64,000 nt of DNA from JACCTU01 sp963737405 (GTDB taxonomy: Bacteria; Actinomycetota; Thermoleophilia; Gaiellales; Gaiellaceae). The notes beneath the pieces are model-generated. The model was not told the origin of the DNA. It searched no databases and saw only the letters and a list, made by a program, of their open reading frames with translations. Location of the stretch: the NCBI GenBank assembly GCA_963737405.1, contig CAVTSL010000001.1, positions 62,001-126,000 of the forward strand, in the 5' to 3' direction. Positions 17,119-25,559 of the stretch are shown here, one piece after another. The translations under genes were made by a program, and so were the position numbers. Within the stretch, counting starts at the first letter, position 1. Every line of letters starts with the position of its first letter.

Positions 17119-18473
17119 GCGGAGAGTCTTGCACCGGCGAGGATCCAGACGACGTACGCGAGCCACGGCGTCCCGAGCACGTCGGTCTGCACCGCGATCG
17201 CGAGCACGGCCGCGAAGGCCGCCGCTTCGGGCGCGGCACGCGCGCGCACAAGCGCCCAGAGAAGCGCGAGGCTCCACGCGATGAACGCGAGGCCGCCGAG
17301 GAGGCCGGTCTCGACGCCGAGCTCGGTGTAGGTCGACTCGCCGGCCTTCAGCGGGACGTCACCCCGCAGTGCGGTGGCGCCGGCGTTCCCGAGGCCGTAC
17401 CCCTGCGGGTGTCTCACGACCCGCTCGATCCCGTCGCGGAGCGCGTTCAGATGGCTCCGGATCGACGGCTCGTCGAGCGACACCGTTTCGCCCGGCGGCA
17501 CGCCGAGCCGGCGCGCCTGCTCCCGCTGGTACGCGAGGTCGGCCTGCGACCAGGTCGTCTCCGGTGCGATCGACGGGTAGACCTGCGTCCACACGACGCC
17601 GACCGCGAGTGTCGCCGCAGCCGCGAGCACGGGCCACCAGGTGCGGCGCACGAAGGCGAGCACCAGCAACCCGCCCGCGAGCGCCACGAGCGCGGCGCGC
17701 GTGAAGGTGAACAGCAGCCCGACGGCCGCGACGAGCCCGAGCGGCCACCACCGACGAGGGCGACCGGCCCAGAGGCAGAGCGCCACGACGAGCATGTACG
17801 CCGTCCCGAGCGGGCTCAGGAACGTCGACACGGCGCGGCGCAGCAGGTCGTTCTCGTTGCCGGTGTTGAAGACGAAGTTCTCCGGCAGGCCGCGCGGGCC
17901 GTGGAAGTCGAAGCCGAGCTGGTCGTGGAAGTACGCGGGCACGTCGGCGTCCTCCCAGCGGTCGATCGGGACCGTGAAGATCTCGACGACGCCGAGCACG
18001 GCGACCGCCGCGGCGGTGGCCAGCACGAGGTGCCGGAGCGGCGGCAGGACGAGCGAGCGGCCGAGGAAGTACGCGGCGACGCAGGCGCCGTCGTGCCGAA
18101 GCGCGTAGAGGATCGTCTTGCCGCCGGCCTCGCCGCCGAGCCAGTCCTGCGGGAGGACGGCGTAGACGAGGACGAACGCGGCGAAGACGAGCGCCAGCGC
18201 ATCGACGAGCCCCGGCCGGAACGGAAGCGCGCGCGCCTCGAGCGCGTCGCGGGCGACCCGCGCGAGCGCCACGGCGAGCAGGACCTCCTTCCAGGCCGCG
18301 ATCGCGGTGAGCGCCGATCCCTGGACGCCGAGCGCGAAGAGCCCGGCCATCACCGCGTTGTGGAGCGCCAGGCCGACGACGAACGCGTAGACCGCGTAGA
18401 CGGGGCGCCTCCAGACGGCAACGCCGCCCGCCGCCAGCGCCCCGGCGTAGACGACGAGCGCGAGAGCCGTCAC
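17070..18473 (-). CDS. O-antigen ligase / polymerase-like membrane protein
   Basis: 467 residues from the GTG at 18473 with about 12 hydrophobic segments. A long extracellular loop rich in charged and aromatic residues lies at about residues 275-360 (PETTWSQADLAYQREQARRL, RNALRDGIER-like, HPQGYGLGNAG). The GLGNAG and E-S-T-Y-T-E-L-G-V-E motif resembles the Wzy/WaaL family, which transfers or polymerises lipid-linked glycans outside the membrane. No other glycan genes are next to it. TAGCCT lies 8 nt before the start. Confidence in the exact activity is modest. Confidence 0.75.
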   Translation of the reverse strand: MTALALVVYAGALAAGGVAVWRRPVYAVYAFVVGLALHNAVMAGLFALGVQGSALTAIAAWKEVLLAVALARVARDALEARALPFRPGLVDALALVFAAFVLVYAVLPQDWLGGEAGGKTILYALRHDGACVAAYFLGRSLVLPPLRHLVLATAAAVAVLGVVEIFTVPIDRWEDADVPAYFHDQLGFDFHGPRGLPENFVFNTGNENDLLRRAVSTFLSPLGTAYMLVVALCLWAGRPRRWWPLGLVAAVGLLFTFTRAALVALAGGLLVLAFVRRTWWPVLAAAATLAVGVVWTQVYPSIAPETTWSQADLAYQREQARRLGVPPGETVSLDEPSIRSHLNALRDGIERVVRHPQGYGLGNAGATALRGDVPLKAGESTYTELGVETGLLGGLAFIAWSLALLWALVRARAAPEAAAFAAVLAIAVQTDVLGTPWLAYVVWILAGARLSAWQSRSMPAPTSATST

Positions 18474-18481
18474 GGGGGGTG

Positions 18482-18487
18482 AGGCTA
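18482..18487 (-). promoter_or_regulatory. -10 element of the O-antigen-ligase-like gene
   Basis: On the minus strand, TAGCCT is 8 nt before the GTG at 18473. Confidence 0.45.
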
Positions 18488-18545
18488 CAGCGGCGGACGG
18501 GGGCCTACGGCGCGTCCCCGCCCGCCGCTCCACAGAAAGGACGGC

Positions 18546-18635
18546 CTACATCGGAGGCCAGGGGCCGTTGCCGTTCAGCGCGGCCAGGACGACCGCGACT
18601 GCCGCAGCAAGCAGCGCGAACGCGCGTGCGGACAT
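18546..18635 (-). CDS. 29-residue exported peptide beside XRE-TPR regulator (candidate signal peptide)
   Basis: A tiny gene with one of the best Shine-Dalgarno sites in the window (AAGGAGG, about 8 nt before the ATG at 18635). The peptide starts MSARAFALL, has a hydrophobic core to about residue 19, and ends NGNGPWPPM. This is the layout of a minimal signal sequence plus a short mature tail. It is divergent from the XRE-TPR regulator. A second XRE-TPR gene at 40627 has a similar neighbour at 40494. A pro-peptide pheromone is my leading idea. A small membrane protein is the alternative. Confidence 0.6.
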   Translation of the reverse strand: MSARAFALLAAAVAVVLAALNGNGPWPPM

Positions 18636-18723
18636 TGCGTGCACCTCCTTCCCCTCGTCGTGACTCCTGCCAGAGTCGGTGGCGAAGCGATACCGCATTC
18701 GCCCGCACTTTTGTACGCACCAC

Positions 18724-18763
18724 ACGACCGGTTGTTGACGCCATCCGAAGACTCGACAAGAAT
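18724..18763 (+). promoter_or_regulatory. Promoter and candidate operator of the XRE-TPR gene
   Basis: TTGACG (18735-18740), a 17-bp spacer and AAGAAT (18758-18763) make a housekeeping-type promoter. Transcription would begin about 5 nt before the GTG at 18775. Overlapping the -35 edge is the near-palindrome ACGACCGGTTGT (18724-18735), a likely site for autoregulation and for control of the divergent peptide gene. Confidence 0.55.
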
Positions 18764-18774
18764 CTCCGGCGCGA

Positions 18775-20106
18775 GTGCGTGAATCTGAACCCCTCCGGGA
18801 GCCCATCGGGGTCCGTCTGCGACGCCTGCGTCTCGAGCGGGGACTGTCGCAGCGCGAGCTGGCGTCGCAGGGCGTCTCGTACGCGTACATCTCGCGGATC
18901 GAGGCCGGCACGCGCCGCCCGTCCGTCAAGGCGCTCCGCATGCTCGCGCGAAAGCTCGGCGTCTCGCCCGAGTACCTCGAGACGGGCTCCGAGCTCCGCG
19001 ACGTCGACCAGCGCGAGCTCCGGCTCGCCGATGCCGAGCTCCGGCTGCGGATCGGCGGAGAGACGGACGGCGCTCGGGAGGCCTTCAGCGAGCTGCTCGC
19101 GGAGGCGACGGAGGCCGGCGACCTCGGCTCCGCCACGCAGGCACGCATCGGACTTGGCCTCGCGGCGGCACAGCTCTCCGACAATGCGAACGCGGCGGCG
19201 CTCCTGCAGGAGGCCGTCGACTCGGGGGAGCTCACACCGCTCGACCGCCCGGACGTCTACGCGCAGCTCGGACGTTCGTACACGGCGATCGGCGTCCACG
19301 AGCGCGCGATCGCACTGCTCGAGTCCTGCCTCGACGAGATCGACCGCGAGGATCCGGAGAACGTAAGCGCATACGTCCGCTTTGCCGGATACCTCAGCGC
19401 GGCGCTGACGGATCTCGGCCAGCTCGAGCGCGCCGAGTCGGTCCTGACGACGGCGCTCGACCGCGCGGAGAACGCATCGGACGTCTACACCCGGATCCGC
19501 GTCTTCTGGTCGATCGCGCGGCTCTCCGAGGCCGGCGGGCACCCGGCTCGCGCGCTCAAGTACGTCCGCCAGGCGATCGCGCTGCTCGAGGCGACGGACG
19601 ACTCGGTCCACCTCGGACGTGCGCACCTCCTCTGCGCGTGGATCATGGGGATGGAGGACCGCCCCGAGGACGCCGTCCCGCACCTCCAGCAGGCGGAGGC
19701 ACTCTTCGCGCCGAGCACCGACCCGGTCGACATCTCCCTCCTGCGGATCGAGCAGGCGAAGAACGCCGCGGCGCGCGGCCACGGCGACGAGGCCGAGCGA
19801 TACGCACGCGAGGCGCTCGACCGGCTGGGCGACGATCTCGAGGGCGAGCAGGGCAGCGCGTGGTGGGCGCTCGGCGAGGCGCTCGCGCTCCAGGGAAACG
19901 TCCCAGAGGCCACCGACGCGTTCGCCCGCGCGGTGAGTACGCTCGACTCGATGTCCCGTTGGCGCGAAGCCGCACAGTGCTGCCGCCGCTGGGCGAAGGT
20001 CCTCCGCGACGCAGGACGCGACGCCGAGGCGCTCGACGCGCTCGAGCGCGCGACCGACTACGCAGTCCGCAGCCAACCGACCGCACACACGCCCCTCGAG
20101 CGTTGA
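18775..20106 (+). CDS. XRE helix-turn-helix regulator with TPR domain (RRNPP-like), copy 1
   Basis: 443 residues. Residues about 11-66 are an XRE helix-turn-helix (IGVRLRRLRLERGLSQRELA, YISRIEAGTRRPS). The remaining 370 residues are helical TPR-like repeats (for example YAQLGRSYTAIGVHERAIAL and ARALKYVRQAIALLEA). This domain order and length match peptide-binding regulators of the RRNPP group (PlcR, NprR, Rgg) but also unrelated XRE-TPR regulators of actinobacteria. The TTG start of the downstream alkA-like gene overlaps its stop (TTGA). It is a paralogue of 40627-41970. Confidence 0.88.
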   Translation: MRESEPLREPIGVRLRRLRLERGLSQRELASQGVSYAYISRIEAGTRRPSVKALRMLARKLGVSPEYLETGSELRDVDQRELRLADAELRLRIGGETDGAREAFSELLAEATEAGDLGSATQARIGLGLAAAQLSDNANAAALLQEAVDSGELTPLDRPDVYAQLGRSYTAIGVHERAIALLESCLDEIDREDPENVSAYVRFAGYLSAALTDLGQLERAESVLTTALDRAENASDVYTRIRVFWSIARLSEAGGHPARALKYVRQAIALLEATDDSVHLGRAHLLCAWIMGMEDRPEDAVPHLQQAEALFAPSTDPVDISLLRIEQAKNAAARGHGDEAERYAREALDRLGDDLEGEQGSAWWALGEALALQGNVPEATDAFARAVSTLDSMSRWREAAQCCRRWAKVLRDAGRDAEALDALERATDYAVRSQPTAHTPLER

Positions 20107-20984
20107 CGGTCACGGCTCGGATCCGTCCGACCGGCCCCTACTCTCTCGCCCTCACGGCCCGCGGTGCGTCCGACGCGACGCGCGTCTGGCGTGACGGCGT
20201 CCTCCGGGCCGCGATCGGCGACGAGCAGGCGCTCGCGACGCAGCTGCGCGACGGGACGATCGTGCTCCGCGGCCCGAGCGAAGAGTCCGTCGAGCAGCTT
20301 CGGTGGATGCTCGCCGTCGACGACGACCACACCGAGTTCCTGCGCCGGTTCCGGAAGGACAAGCTGCTGCGCGGCCCGATCGCGCACCTGCAGGGCAAGC
20401 GCGTGCTCCGCGTCGGCACGGTCGCGCACGCGCTGCTCCGGGCGCTCTGCGGCCAGCTGATCGAGTCGCGCCGCGCTCGGGCGATCGAGAAGAAGATCAT
20501 CCGCTCGCTCTCGCGGCCGGTCGGCGACATCCACGCCTCGCCCGACTGCGAGACGCTCGGGCGCGCGTCGCCTGCGCAGCTCCGCTCCTTCGGGCTCCAC
20601 GCACGGCGCGGCGCGACCCTCGCGAGGCTCTGCCGCTCGGTCGAGCTCGAGCGGCTGAAGGCCGTCCCGTCGGACACCGTGTCGCAACGCCTCGAGCGCG
20701 AGCGCGGGCTCGGCCCGTGGTCGGTGGGCGTCGTCTGCCTCGAGGGGCTCGGCCGGAAGGAGTACGGGCTCGTCGGCGACCTCGGGCTCGTGCAGCTGAT
20801 GATCGAGCTCGAAGGGCGCTGGGTCGAGGGCCACGAGACCGCGGCGCTCCTCGAGCCGTACGGCGAATGGGCCGGCCTCGCGAGCGTCTACCTGATGGCG
20901 GGGTTCGGCCGAGGGCTGATCCCGCTGCCGAACGCCGAGCGGATCCGCAAGCCCCCGCACCGCATCCGGACCCGCGCCGCTTAG
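20103..20984 (+). CDS. alkA: DNA-3-methyladenine glycosylase II-like (HhH-GPD)
   Basis: 293 residues from the TTG at 20103, coupled to the XRE-TPR stop. An N-terminal beta domain of about 110 residues precedes the helical HhH-GPD core. The helix-hairpin-helix and catalytic segment is RGLGPWSVGVVCLEGLGR followed by GDLGLVQL, where the Asp is in the place of the AlkA catalytic Asp. These enzymes excise alkylated purines in base-excision repair. Translational coupling to a regulator is unusual and might link repair to that signal. Exact substrate range is unknown. Confidence 0.78.
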   Translation: MTVTARIRPTGPYSLALTARGASDATRVWRDGVLRAAIGDEQALATQLRDGTIVLRGPSEESVEQLRWMLAVDDDHTEFLRRFRKDKLLRGPIAHLQGKRVLRVGTVAHALLRALCGQLIESRRARAIEKKIIRSLSRPVGDIHASPDCETLGRASPAQLRSFGLHARRGATLARLCRSVELERLKAVPSDTVSQRLERERGLGPWSVGVVCLEGLGRKEYGLVGDLGLVQLMIELEGRWVEGHETAALLEPYGEWAGLASVYLMAGFGRGLIPLPNAERIRKPPHRIRTRAA

Positions 20985-20987
20985 AGT
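20982..20987 (+). promoter_or_regulatory. -10 element of proC
   Basis: TAGAGT, 6 nt before the ATG at 20994. Its first bases are the alkA stop TAG, so proC has its own leaderless transcript. Confidence 0.5.
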
Positions 20988-20993
20988 CTCTGC

Positions 20994-21797
20994 ATGGCAC
21001 GACTCGCGATCCTCGGCGCGGGGAAGATCGGCGAGTCCCTGCTCTCGGGGCTCCTCTCGTCGGGTTGGAACGACGTCGTCGTCACGGGACGCCGCGAGGA
21101 GCGCGTCGCGGAGCTGCGCGAGCGGTTCGGCGTCGAGGCGACGCTCTCGAACGCCGAGGCGGTCGTCGGCGCGTCGATCGTCGTGATCGCCGTCAAGCCG
21201 CAGGACTTCGCGACGCTGCTCGGCGAGATCGCGCCGTCCGTGTCGCCCGAGCAGACGGTGCTCTCCGTCGCCGCGGCGATCCCGACCGCGCAGATCGAGT
21301 CGCGGCTCGCCGACGGGGTGCCGGTCGTGCGCGCGATGCCGAACGCGCCGTCGACCGTGCACGAAGGGATCGCGGGTCTCGCCGCCGGCGCGCACGCGGG
21401 CGACGAGCACCTGCAGCTCGCGGAGGACGTCCTGTTGCACCTCGGCCGCGTCGTCCGTCTCCCCGAGTCGGCGATGGACGCCGTCACCGCGGTCTCGGGG
21501 TCGGGCCCGGCGTACTTCGCGCTCCTCTCCGAGGCGATGATCGAGGCGGGGATCCTGCTCGGGCTCTCGCGCGAGGTGTCGACGCAGCTCGTGATCCAGA
21601 CGATGCTCGGCACGGCGAAGCTGCTCCGCGACGAGAAGATGCACCCGGTCGACCTGCGCGAGGCCGTCACGTCGCCCGGCGGGACGACGATCCGCGCGAT
21701 CCGCGTCCTCGAGCAGGAGGGCGTGCGCGCCGCGTTCCTGAACGCGATCCAGGCAGCCATGGAGCGGTCGCAGGAGCTCGCGGCCGGCAACCAATAG
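20994..21797 (+). CDS. proC: Pyrroline-5-carboxylate reductase
   Basis: 267 residues. The N-terminal Rossmann motif ILGAGKIGESLLSGLLSSG binds NAD(P)H. VRAMPNAPSTVHEG and the C-terminal signature DLREAVTSPGGTTIRAIRVLEQEGVRAAF are diagnostic of ProC, the last step of proline synthesis. The neighbouring pgl gene begins at or just after its TAG stop without a canonical start codon. Confidence 0.96.
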   Translation: MARLAILGAGKIGESLLSGLLSSGWNDVVVTGRREERVAELRERFGVEATLSNAEAVVGASIVVIAVKPQDFATLLGEIAPSVSPEQTVLSVAAAIPTAQIESRLADGVPVVRAMPNAPSTVHEGIAGLAAGAHAGDEHLQLAEDVLLHLGRVVRLPESAMDAVTAVSGSGPAYFALLSEAMIEAGILLGLSREVSTQLVIQTMLGTAKLLRDEKMHPVDLREAVTSPGGTTIRAIRVLEQEGVRAAFLNAIQAAMERSQELAAGNQ

Positions 21798-21799
21798 AG

Positions 21800-22462
21800 A
21801 TCGAGGTCGCACGCGACGCGGAGGACGCAGCTTCCCGCTGCGCCGATCTGCTCGTGTCGGCGGAAGGCAACGTCGTCCTGACGGGCGGCACGAGCCCCGA
21901 GCGCGCGTACGAGCTCGCCGCCGAGCGGCGGCCGGACTGGAGCGGAACGACGCTCTGGTGGGGCGACGAGCGCGCCGTGCCGCCGGACCACGAATGGTCG
22001 AACTACGCGATGGCGAAGCGTGCGCTGCTCGACCGGCTACAGGTCCCGCCTGCGGCGGTGCACCGGATCCAGGGCGAGCTCGGGGCCGAGCCGGCCGCGG
22101 ACATCTACGACGCCGAGCTCGAAGGCGTCTCGCTCGACTTCGTGCTCAACGGCGTCGGGCCGGACGGCCACTTCGCGTCGCTCTACCCGAACGCGCCCGA
22201 GCTTCGCGAGCGCACCAGGCGGGCGATTCACGCGAAGGCGAAGCTCGAGCCGTACGTCGACCGCGTGACGATGACGCTCCCGGTGTTCCAGTCGGCGCCG
22301 CTCGTCGTCTTCCTCGTGACCGGCGCAGAGAAGGCCGACGCGGTCCGCAGGGCGTTCGCCGAGCCGCCCTCGGAGGCGACGCCCGCGAGCCTCGGCGGAT
22401 CGACGACCGGGCGCACACTCGTGATCCTCGATCCTCCAGCCGCAGAAAAGCTCAGGATCTAG
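21800..22462 (+). CDS. pgl: 6-phosphogluconolactonase, non-canonical start
   Basis: About 220 residues with NVVLTGGTSPERAYELAAE, WWGDERAVPPDHEWSNYAMA and LNGVGPDGHFASLYPN, the SugarP-isomerase/6PGL signatures. It hydrolyses 6-phosphogluconolactone in the pentose phosphate pathway. The family's N-terminus (EIEVARDAEDAASRCADLL) has no ATG, GTG or TTG near it. ATC at 21800, or ATA at 21794 overlapping the proC TAG stop (ATAG), are the only sensible starts. The GTG at 21854 would delete the first strand and helix. Confidence 0.88.
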   Translation: MEVARDAEDAASRCADLLVSAEGNVVLTGGTSPERAYELAAERRPDWSGTTLWWGDERAVPPDHEWSNYAMAKRALLDRLQVPPAAVHRIQGELGAEPAADIYDAELEGVSLDFVLNGVGPDGHFASLYPNAPELRERTRRAIHAKAKLEPYVDRVTMTLPVFQSAPLVVFLVTGAEKADAVRRAFAEPPSEATPASLGGSTTGRTLVILDPPAAEKLRI

Positions 22463-22494
22463 ACACCGAGCGGCGATTCCTATATGTAATCGCC

Positions 22495-23034
22495 ATGGCC
22501 ACGGCCGAGGACCCGGGTGCAGCCTCGCTCGGCGTCCTCACGATCGACAAGCCGGAGCAGCTGAAGGCGCTCGGCCATCCCCTCAGGCTTCGCGTGCTCG
22601 AGCTGCTCGGCGAGAACGACGAGACGCTGACGAACCGCGAGCTCGCCCAGCGGCTCGAGGTCGATCCCGGGCACCTGCACTTCCACGTGCGGACGCTGCT
22701 CAAGGTCGGGCTGATCCAGCGAGTCGAGGGCGGCCACGGCCGCGAGAAGCCCTACCGCGCGGTCGCGAACACGATCCGCGTCGCGCCCGAGCTCCTGACC
22801 GCGCCCGGGGCGACGAGCGACGTCCACGAGGCGATCCTCGACGAGGTGAACGCCGGCTGGGCGAAGTTCGGGCCGCAGGGCAAGTTCCGGAGCGCGCAGG
22901 TCACCGTGCGGATCGCACCGGAGAAGGTGCGCGACCTCTGGGAGATGATGTCCGACCGGATCGACGAGCTCGAGGATCCCGAGCAGGACCCGATCGTGAT
23001 CACGCTCGTCTTCCACCCGCACACGGCGAACTGA
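22495..23034 (+). CDS. ArsR-like winged-helix regulator
   Basis: 179 residues. Residues about 20-85 form the winged helix (ALGHPLRLRVLELLGENDE, NRELAQRLEVDPGHLHFHVR). The C-terminal part (about 100-179) resembles the ligand/dimerisation region of HTH_20-type ArsR regulators. No CXC metal-binding motif is present, so the signal is probably not a metal. An AT-rich TATATGTAAT block sits 4-14 nt before the ATG and likely holds the promoter. The target is unknown; it is convergent with the YugP-like gene. Confidence 0.82.
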   Translation: MATAEDPGAASLGVLTIDKPEQLKALGHPLRLRVLELLGENDETLTNRELAQRLEVDPGHLHFHVRTLLKVGLIQRVEGGHGREKPYRAVANTIRVAPELLTAPGATSDVHEAILDEVNAGWAKFGPQGKFRSAQVTVRIAPEKVRDLWEMMSDRIDELEDPEQDPIVITLVFHPHTAN

Positions 23035-23050
23035 CGCCGCGGCCGGCCGG

Positions 23051-23734
23051 CTAGTCGCGGTTGCCGAAGAAGACGAGCAGGTAGTAGAGGAGCTGCGTGA
23101 GCGCGGCGAGCGCGCCCGCCACGTAGGTCAGCGCGGCGGCCGTGAGCACCTTGTTCACGCCCTCGCGCTCCGCGGTCGTGACGAGACCGAGCGACGCGAG
23201 CTGCTGCGAGGCGCGGCGCGACGCGTTGAACTCGACCGGGAGCGTGACGAGGTGGAAGAGAACCGCGACCGCGTAGAGCGCGAGCGCGACGGCGACGAGG
23301 TTCAGCGCGCCGAGCAGCGCACCGGCGAGCAGGAGCCAGATCCACGCCGACGAGGCGAACGCGACCGCGGGGAACATCTTCGAGCGGATCGAAAGCGGCA
23401 CGTAGCCGGCCTGATGCTGGAGCGCGTGACCGGACTCGTGGGCCGCAACCGCAGCGGCGGCGACGGTGGCCGGCTCGTACACGGGCTGCGACAGGTAGAG
23501 CGCGCGCTTCCGCGGGTCGTAGTGGTCCGAGAGCGCCCCGCCCGGCGCCTCCTCGACGGGCACCGCCTCGAGGCCGTTGCGGTCGAGCACCTCTCGCGCG
23601 ACGCGCGCGCCGATCAGGCCGCTCGAGAGCGGCACGTTCGAGTAGCGCGCGAACGTCCGCTTGAGCCACCACTGGACGGCGATGCCGATCACGAGCGGCG
23701 GAATCAGGAAGAGCAGGTAGAGACCGAAGTCCAT
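23051..23734 (-). CDS. YugP-like neutral zinc membrane metallopeptidase
   Basis: 227 residues of the Zn_peptidase_2 family. There is an N-terminal membrane helix (about 4-24), YDPRKRALYLSQPVYEPATV, then the zinc motif HESGH in AAVAAHESGHALQHQAGY, and two or three further hydrophobic segments. The VEFNASRRA segment supplies the third ligand region. The active site faces the cytosol or membrane in this family, whose function is poorly known. TAGCAT lies 10 nt before the ATG. Confidence 0.88.
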   Translation of the reverse strand: MDFGLYLLFLIPPLVIGIAVQWWLKRTFARYSNVPLSSGLIGARVAREVLDRNGLEAVPVEEAPGGALSDHYDPRKRALYLSQPVYEPATVAAAAVAAHESGHALQHQAGYVPLSIRSKMFPAVAFASSAWIWLLLAGALLGALNLVAVALALYAVAVLFHLVTLPVEFNASRRASQQLASLGLVTTAEREGVNKVLTAAALTYVAGALAALTQLLYYLLVFFGNRD

Positions 23735-23747
23735 ACGCCGGTGAATG

Positions 23748-24371
23748 CTAGCCGGGCAGCAGCGCCGATTCGAGGTCGGCGCGCATCCCTCGGGGCTCGG
23801 CGAGCGCCTGCAGCACGAGCACGGTGTCGGCGACCGCGACGTCCTCGAGGTAGTCGGTCCGGCGTTCGAACGACTCGAGCACCGACTCGACCGCCTCGAC
23901 GTACGCGACGCGGTCGGCCGCGGCGATCGCCGCCAGCGCAGCGCCGACGTCGTTCGGGAAGTCGTCGCGCGTGCGGATCGCGTCGGCGTGAACGCGCGCC
24001 TCGGCGTCCGCGCCGCGGATGAGGTGCGCGAGCCCGGCGGCGTAGCGGCCGATCGGGGTCTCCGCGTCGTCCGCCCCGGCGTCGAGCGCCCACTGCGCCT
24101 CGTCAGCTGCGGGCTTGCCGGCGAGCAGGCGCGACTTCATGCCTGCGATCGGCCGGCCCCACGATCCCGGCGGTGCCTCGGCCCAGCTCTCCCGGTAGGC
24201 GGTCACGGCGGTGTCGAGCCAGCGTCCGGCGGCCTCCCGGTCGCCGCGCATCAGGTGCGCGAGCCCCGCGCCGTACGCGGCGTTCCCGCGGTGCACGGCG
24301 CCGAGCGCTCCCTCGGAGCGCCGCTCCTGCCGGGCGGCGACCTCGTCCCAGTCCGTTGAACCGCCAGTCAA
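23748..24371 (-). CDS. Helical repeat (TPR-like) protein of unknown function
   Basis: 207 residues from the TTG at 24371. Two similar blocks repeat YGAGLAHLMRGDREAAGRWL and YAAGLAHLIRGADAEARVHA, typical of TPR-like alpha-alpha hairpins. No enzymatic motif is visible. It is divergent from the thiolase gene and its -10 region overlaps the thiolase -10, so the two may be co-regulated. Confidence 0.75.
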   Translation of the reverse strand: MTGGSTDWDEVAARQERRSEGALGAVHRGNAAYGAGLAHLMRGDREAAGRWLDTAVTAYRESWAEAPPGSWGRPIAGMKSRLLAGKPAADEAQWALDAGADDAETPIGRYAAGLAHLIRGADAEARVHADAIRTRDDFPNDVGAALAAIAAADRVAYVEAVESVLESFERRTDYLEDVAVADTVLVLQALAEPRGMRADLESALLPG

Positions 24372-24379
24372 CGCCCGAC

Positions 24380-24386
24380 TAGGCTA
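24380..24386. promoter_or_regulatory. Overlapping divergent -10 elements
   Basis: TAGGCT (24380-24385) on the plus strand is 7 nt before the thiolase ATG. The opposite strand reads TAGCCT at 24386-24381, 9 nt before the TTG at 24371. The two hexamers occupy almost the same base pairs. Confidence 0.45.
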
Positions 24387-24392
24387 TCCGCG

Positions 24393-25559
24393 ATGCGCGA
24401 GGTCTACTTCGTCGACGGGATCCGGACGGCGTTCGGCAAGGCCGGGCCGAAAGGGCTCTTCTGGCGCACGCGGGCCGACGACATGGCGGTGAAGGCCGTC
24501 CGCGAGCTCGTGCGCCGCAACCCCGAGATCCCGGTCGAGCGGATCGGCGACGTGATCATGGCCGCGACTGCGCAGGTCGGCGACCAGGGGCTGACGCTCG
24601 GCCGCGACGTCGGCCTGCTCGCTGGCCTCCCCGAGACGGTTCCGGGCTTCGCCGTCGACCGGATGTGCGCGGGCGCGCTCACGGCCGTCACCGCCGGCGC
24701 GGGCGAGATCGCGTGGGGCGCCGCCGACGTCGTGCTCGCGGGCGGAGTCGAGCACATGGGCCACCATCCGATGGGCGAGGACGTCGACTTCAACCCGCGC
24801 TTCATCGCCGAGCGCATCGTCGACGAGAGCGCAGCGACGATGGGCGCAACGGCCGAGAACCTGCACGACCGCTTCGCCGAGATCACGAAGGACGACGCCG
24901 ACGCGTTCGCCGTCCGTTCGCAGCAGCGCGCGGCCGCGGCCTGGGAGAACGGCGTCATGCGCGAGACGGTCGTCCCGATGAGCGTCTTCACGGAGGACGG
25001 CTGGACGCTCGCCGAGCGCGACGAGTTCCTCCGCCCCGACACCACGCTCGAGGGGCTCGCCGACCTGCGGACGCCGTTCCGCGCGGGCGGACGCGTCACG
25101 GCCGGCAACTCCGCCGGGCTGACCGACGGCGCGACCGCCGCGTTCCTCGCATCCGGCGAGGCGGTCGAGGAGCTCGGGCTGGAGCCGCGGCTGCGGCTCG
25201 TCGGCTTCGCGTACGCCGGAGTCGAGCCGGAGCTGATGGGCATCGGGCCCGTTCCGGCGACGCAGCGTGTGCTCGAGCGTCACGGGCTCACCCTCGACGA
25301 CGTCGGCCTCTTCGAGCTGAACGAACCGTTTGCCGTGCAGGTGCTGACGTGGTGCCGCGAGCTCGGCGTCGACCCGGACGACGACCGGCTGAACCCGTAC
25401 GGCGGCGCGATCGCGTGCGGCCATCCGCTCGCCGCGACGGGCGTCCGGCTGATCGCGCAGCTCGCCTACGGGATGCGCGAGCGCGACGTCCGGTACGGGC
25501 TCACGGCGCTCTGCATCGGGATGGGCATGGGCGCCGCCGTGCTGTGGGAGCGCGCGTGA
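24393..25559 (+). CDS. Thiolase (acetyl-CoA acyltransferase)
   Basis: 388 residues. The nucleophile is C92 in FAVDRMCAGALTAV. NEPFAVQ, then NPYGGAIACGHPLAATG with the catalytic His, and CIGMGMGAAV with the second catalytic Cys complete the thiolase active site. The next gene overlaps by 4 bp and encodes a hydratase/dehydrogenase fusion, so this pair performs the last three steps of fatty-acid beta-oxidation (FadA-like). The mRNA looks leaderless. Confidence 0.95.
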   Translation: MREVYFVDGIRTAFGKAGPKGLFWRTRADDMAVKAVRELVRRNPEIPVERIGDVIMAATAQVGDQGLTLGRDVGLLAGLPETVPGFAVDRMCAGALTAVTAGAGEIAWGAADVVLAGGVEHMGHHPMGEDVDFNPRFIAERIVDESAATMGATAENLHDRFAEITKDDADAFAVRSQQRAAAAWENGVMRETVVPMSVFTEDGWTLAERDEFLRPDTTLEGLADLRTPFRAGGRVTAGNSAGLTDGATAAFLASGEAVEELGLEPRLRLVGFAYAGVEPELMGIGPVPATQRVLERHGLTLDDVGLFELNEPFAVQVLTWCRELGVDPDDDRLNPYGGAIACGHPLAATGVRLIAQLAYGMRERDVRYGLTALCIGMGMGAAVLWERA

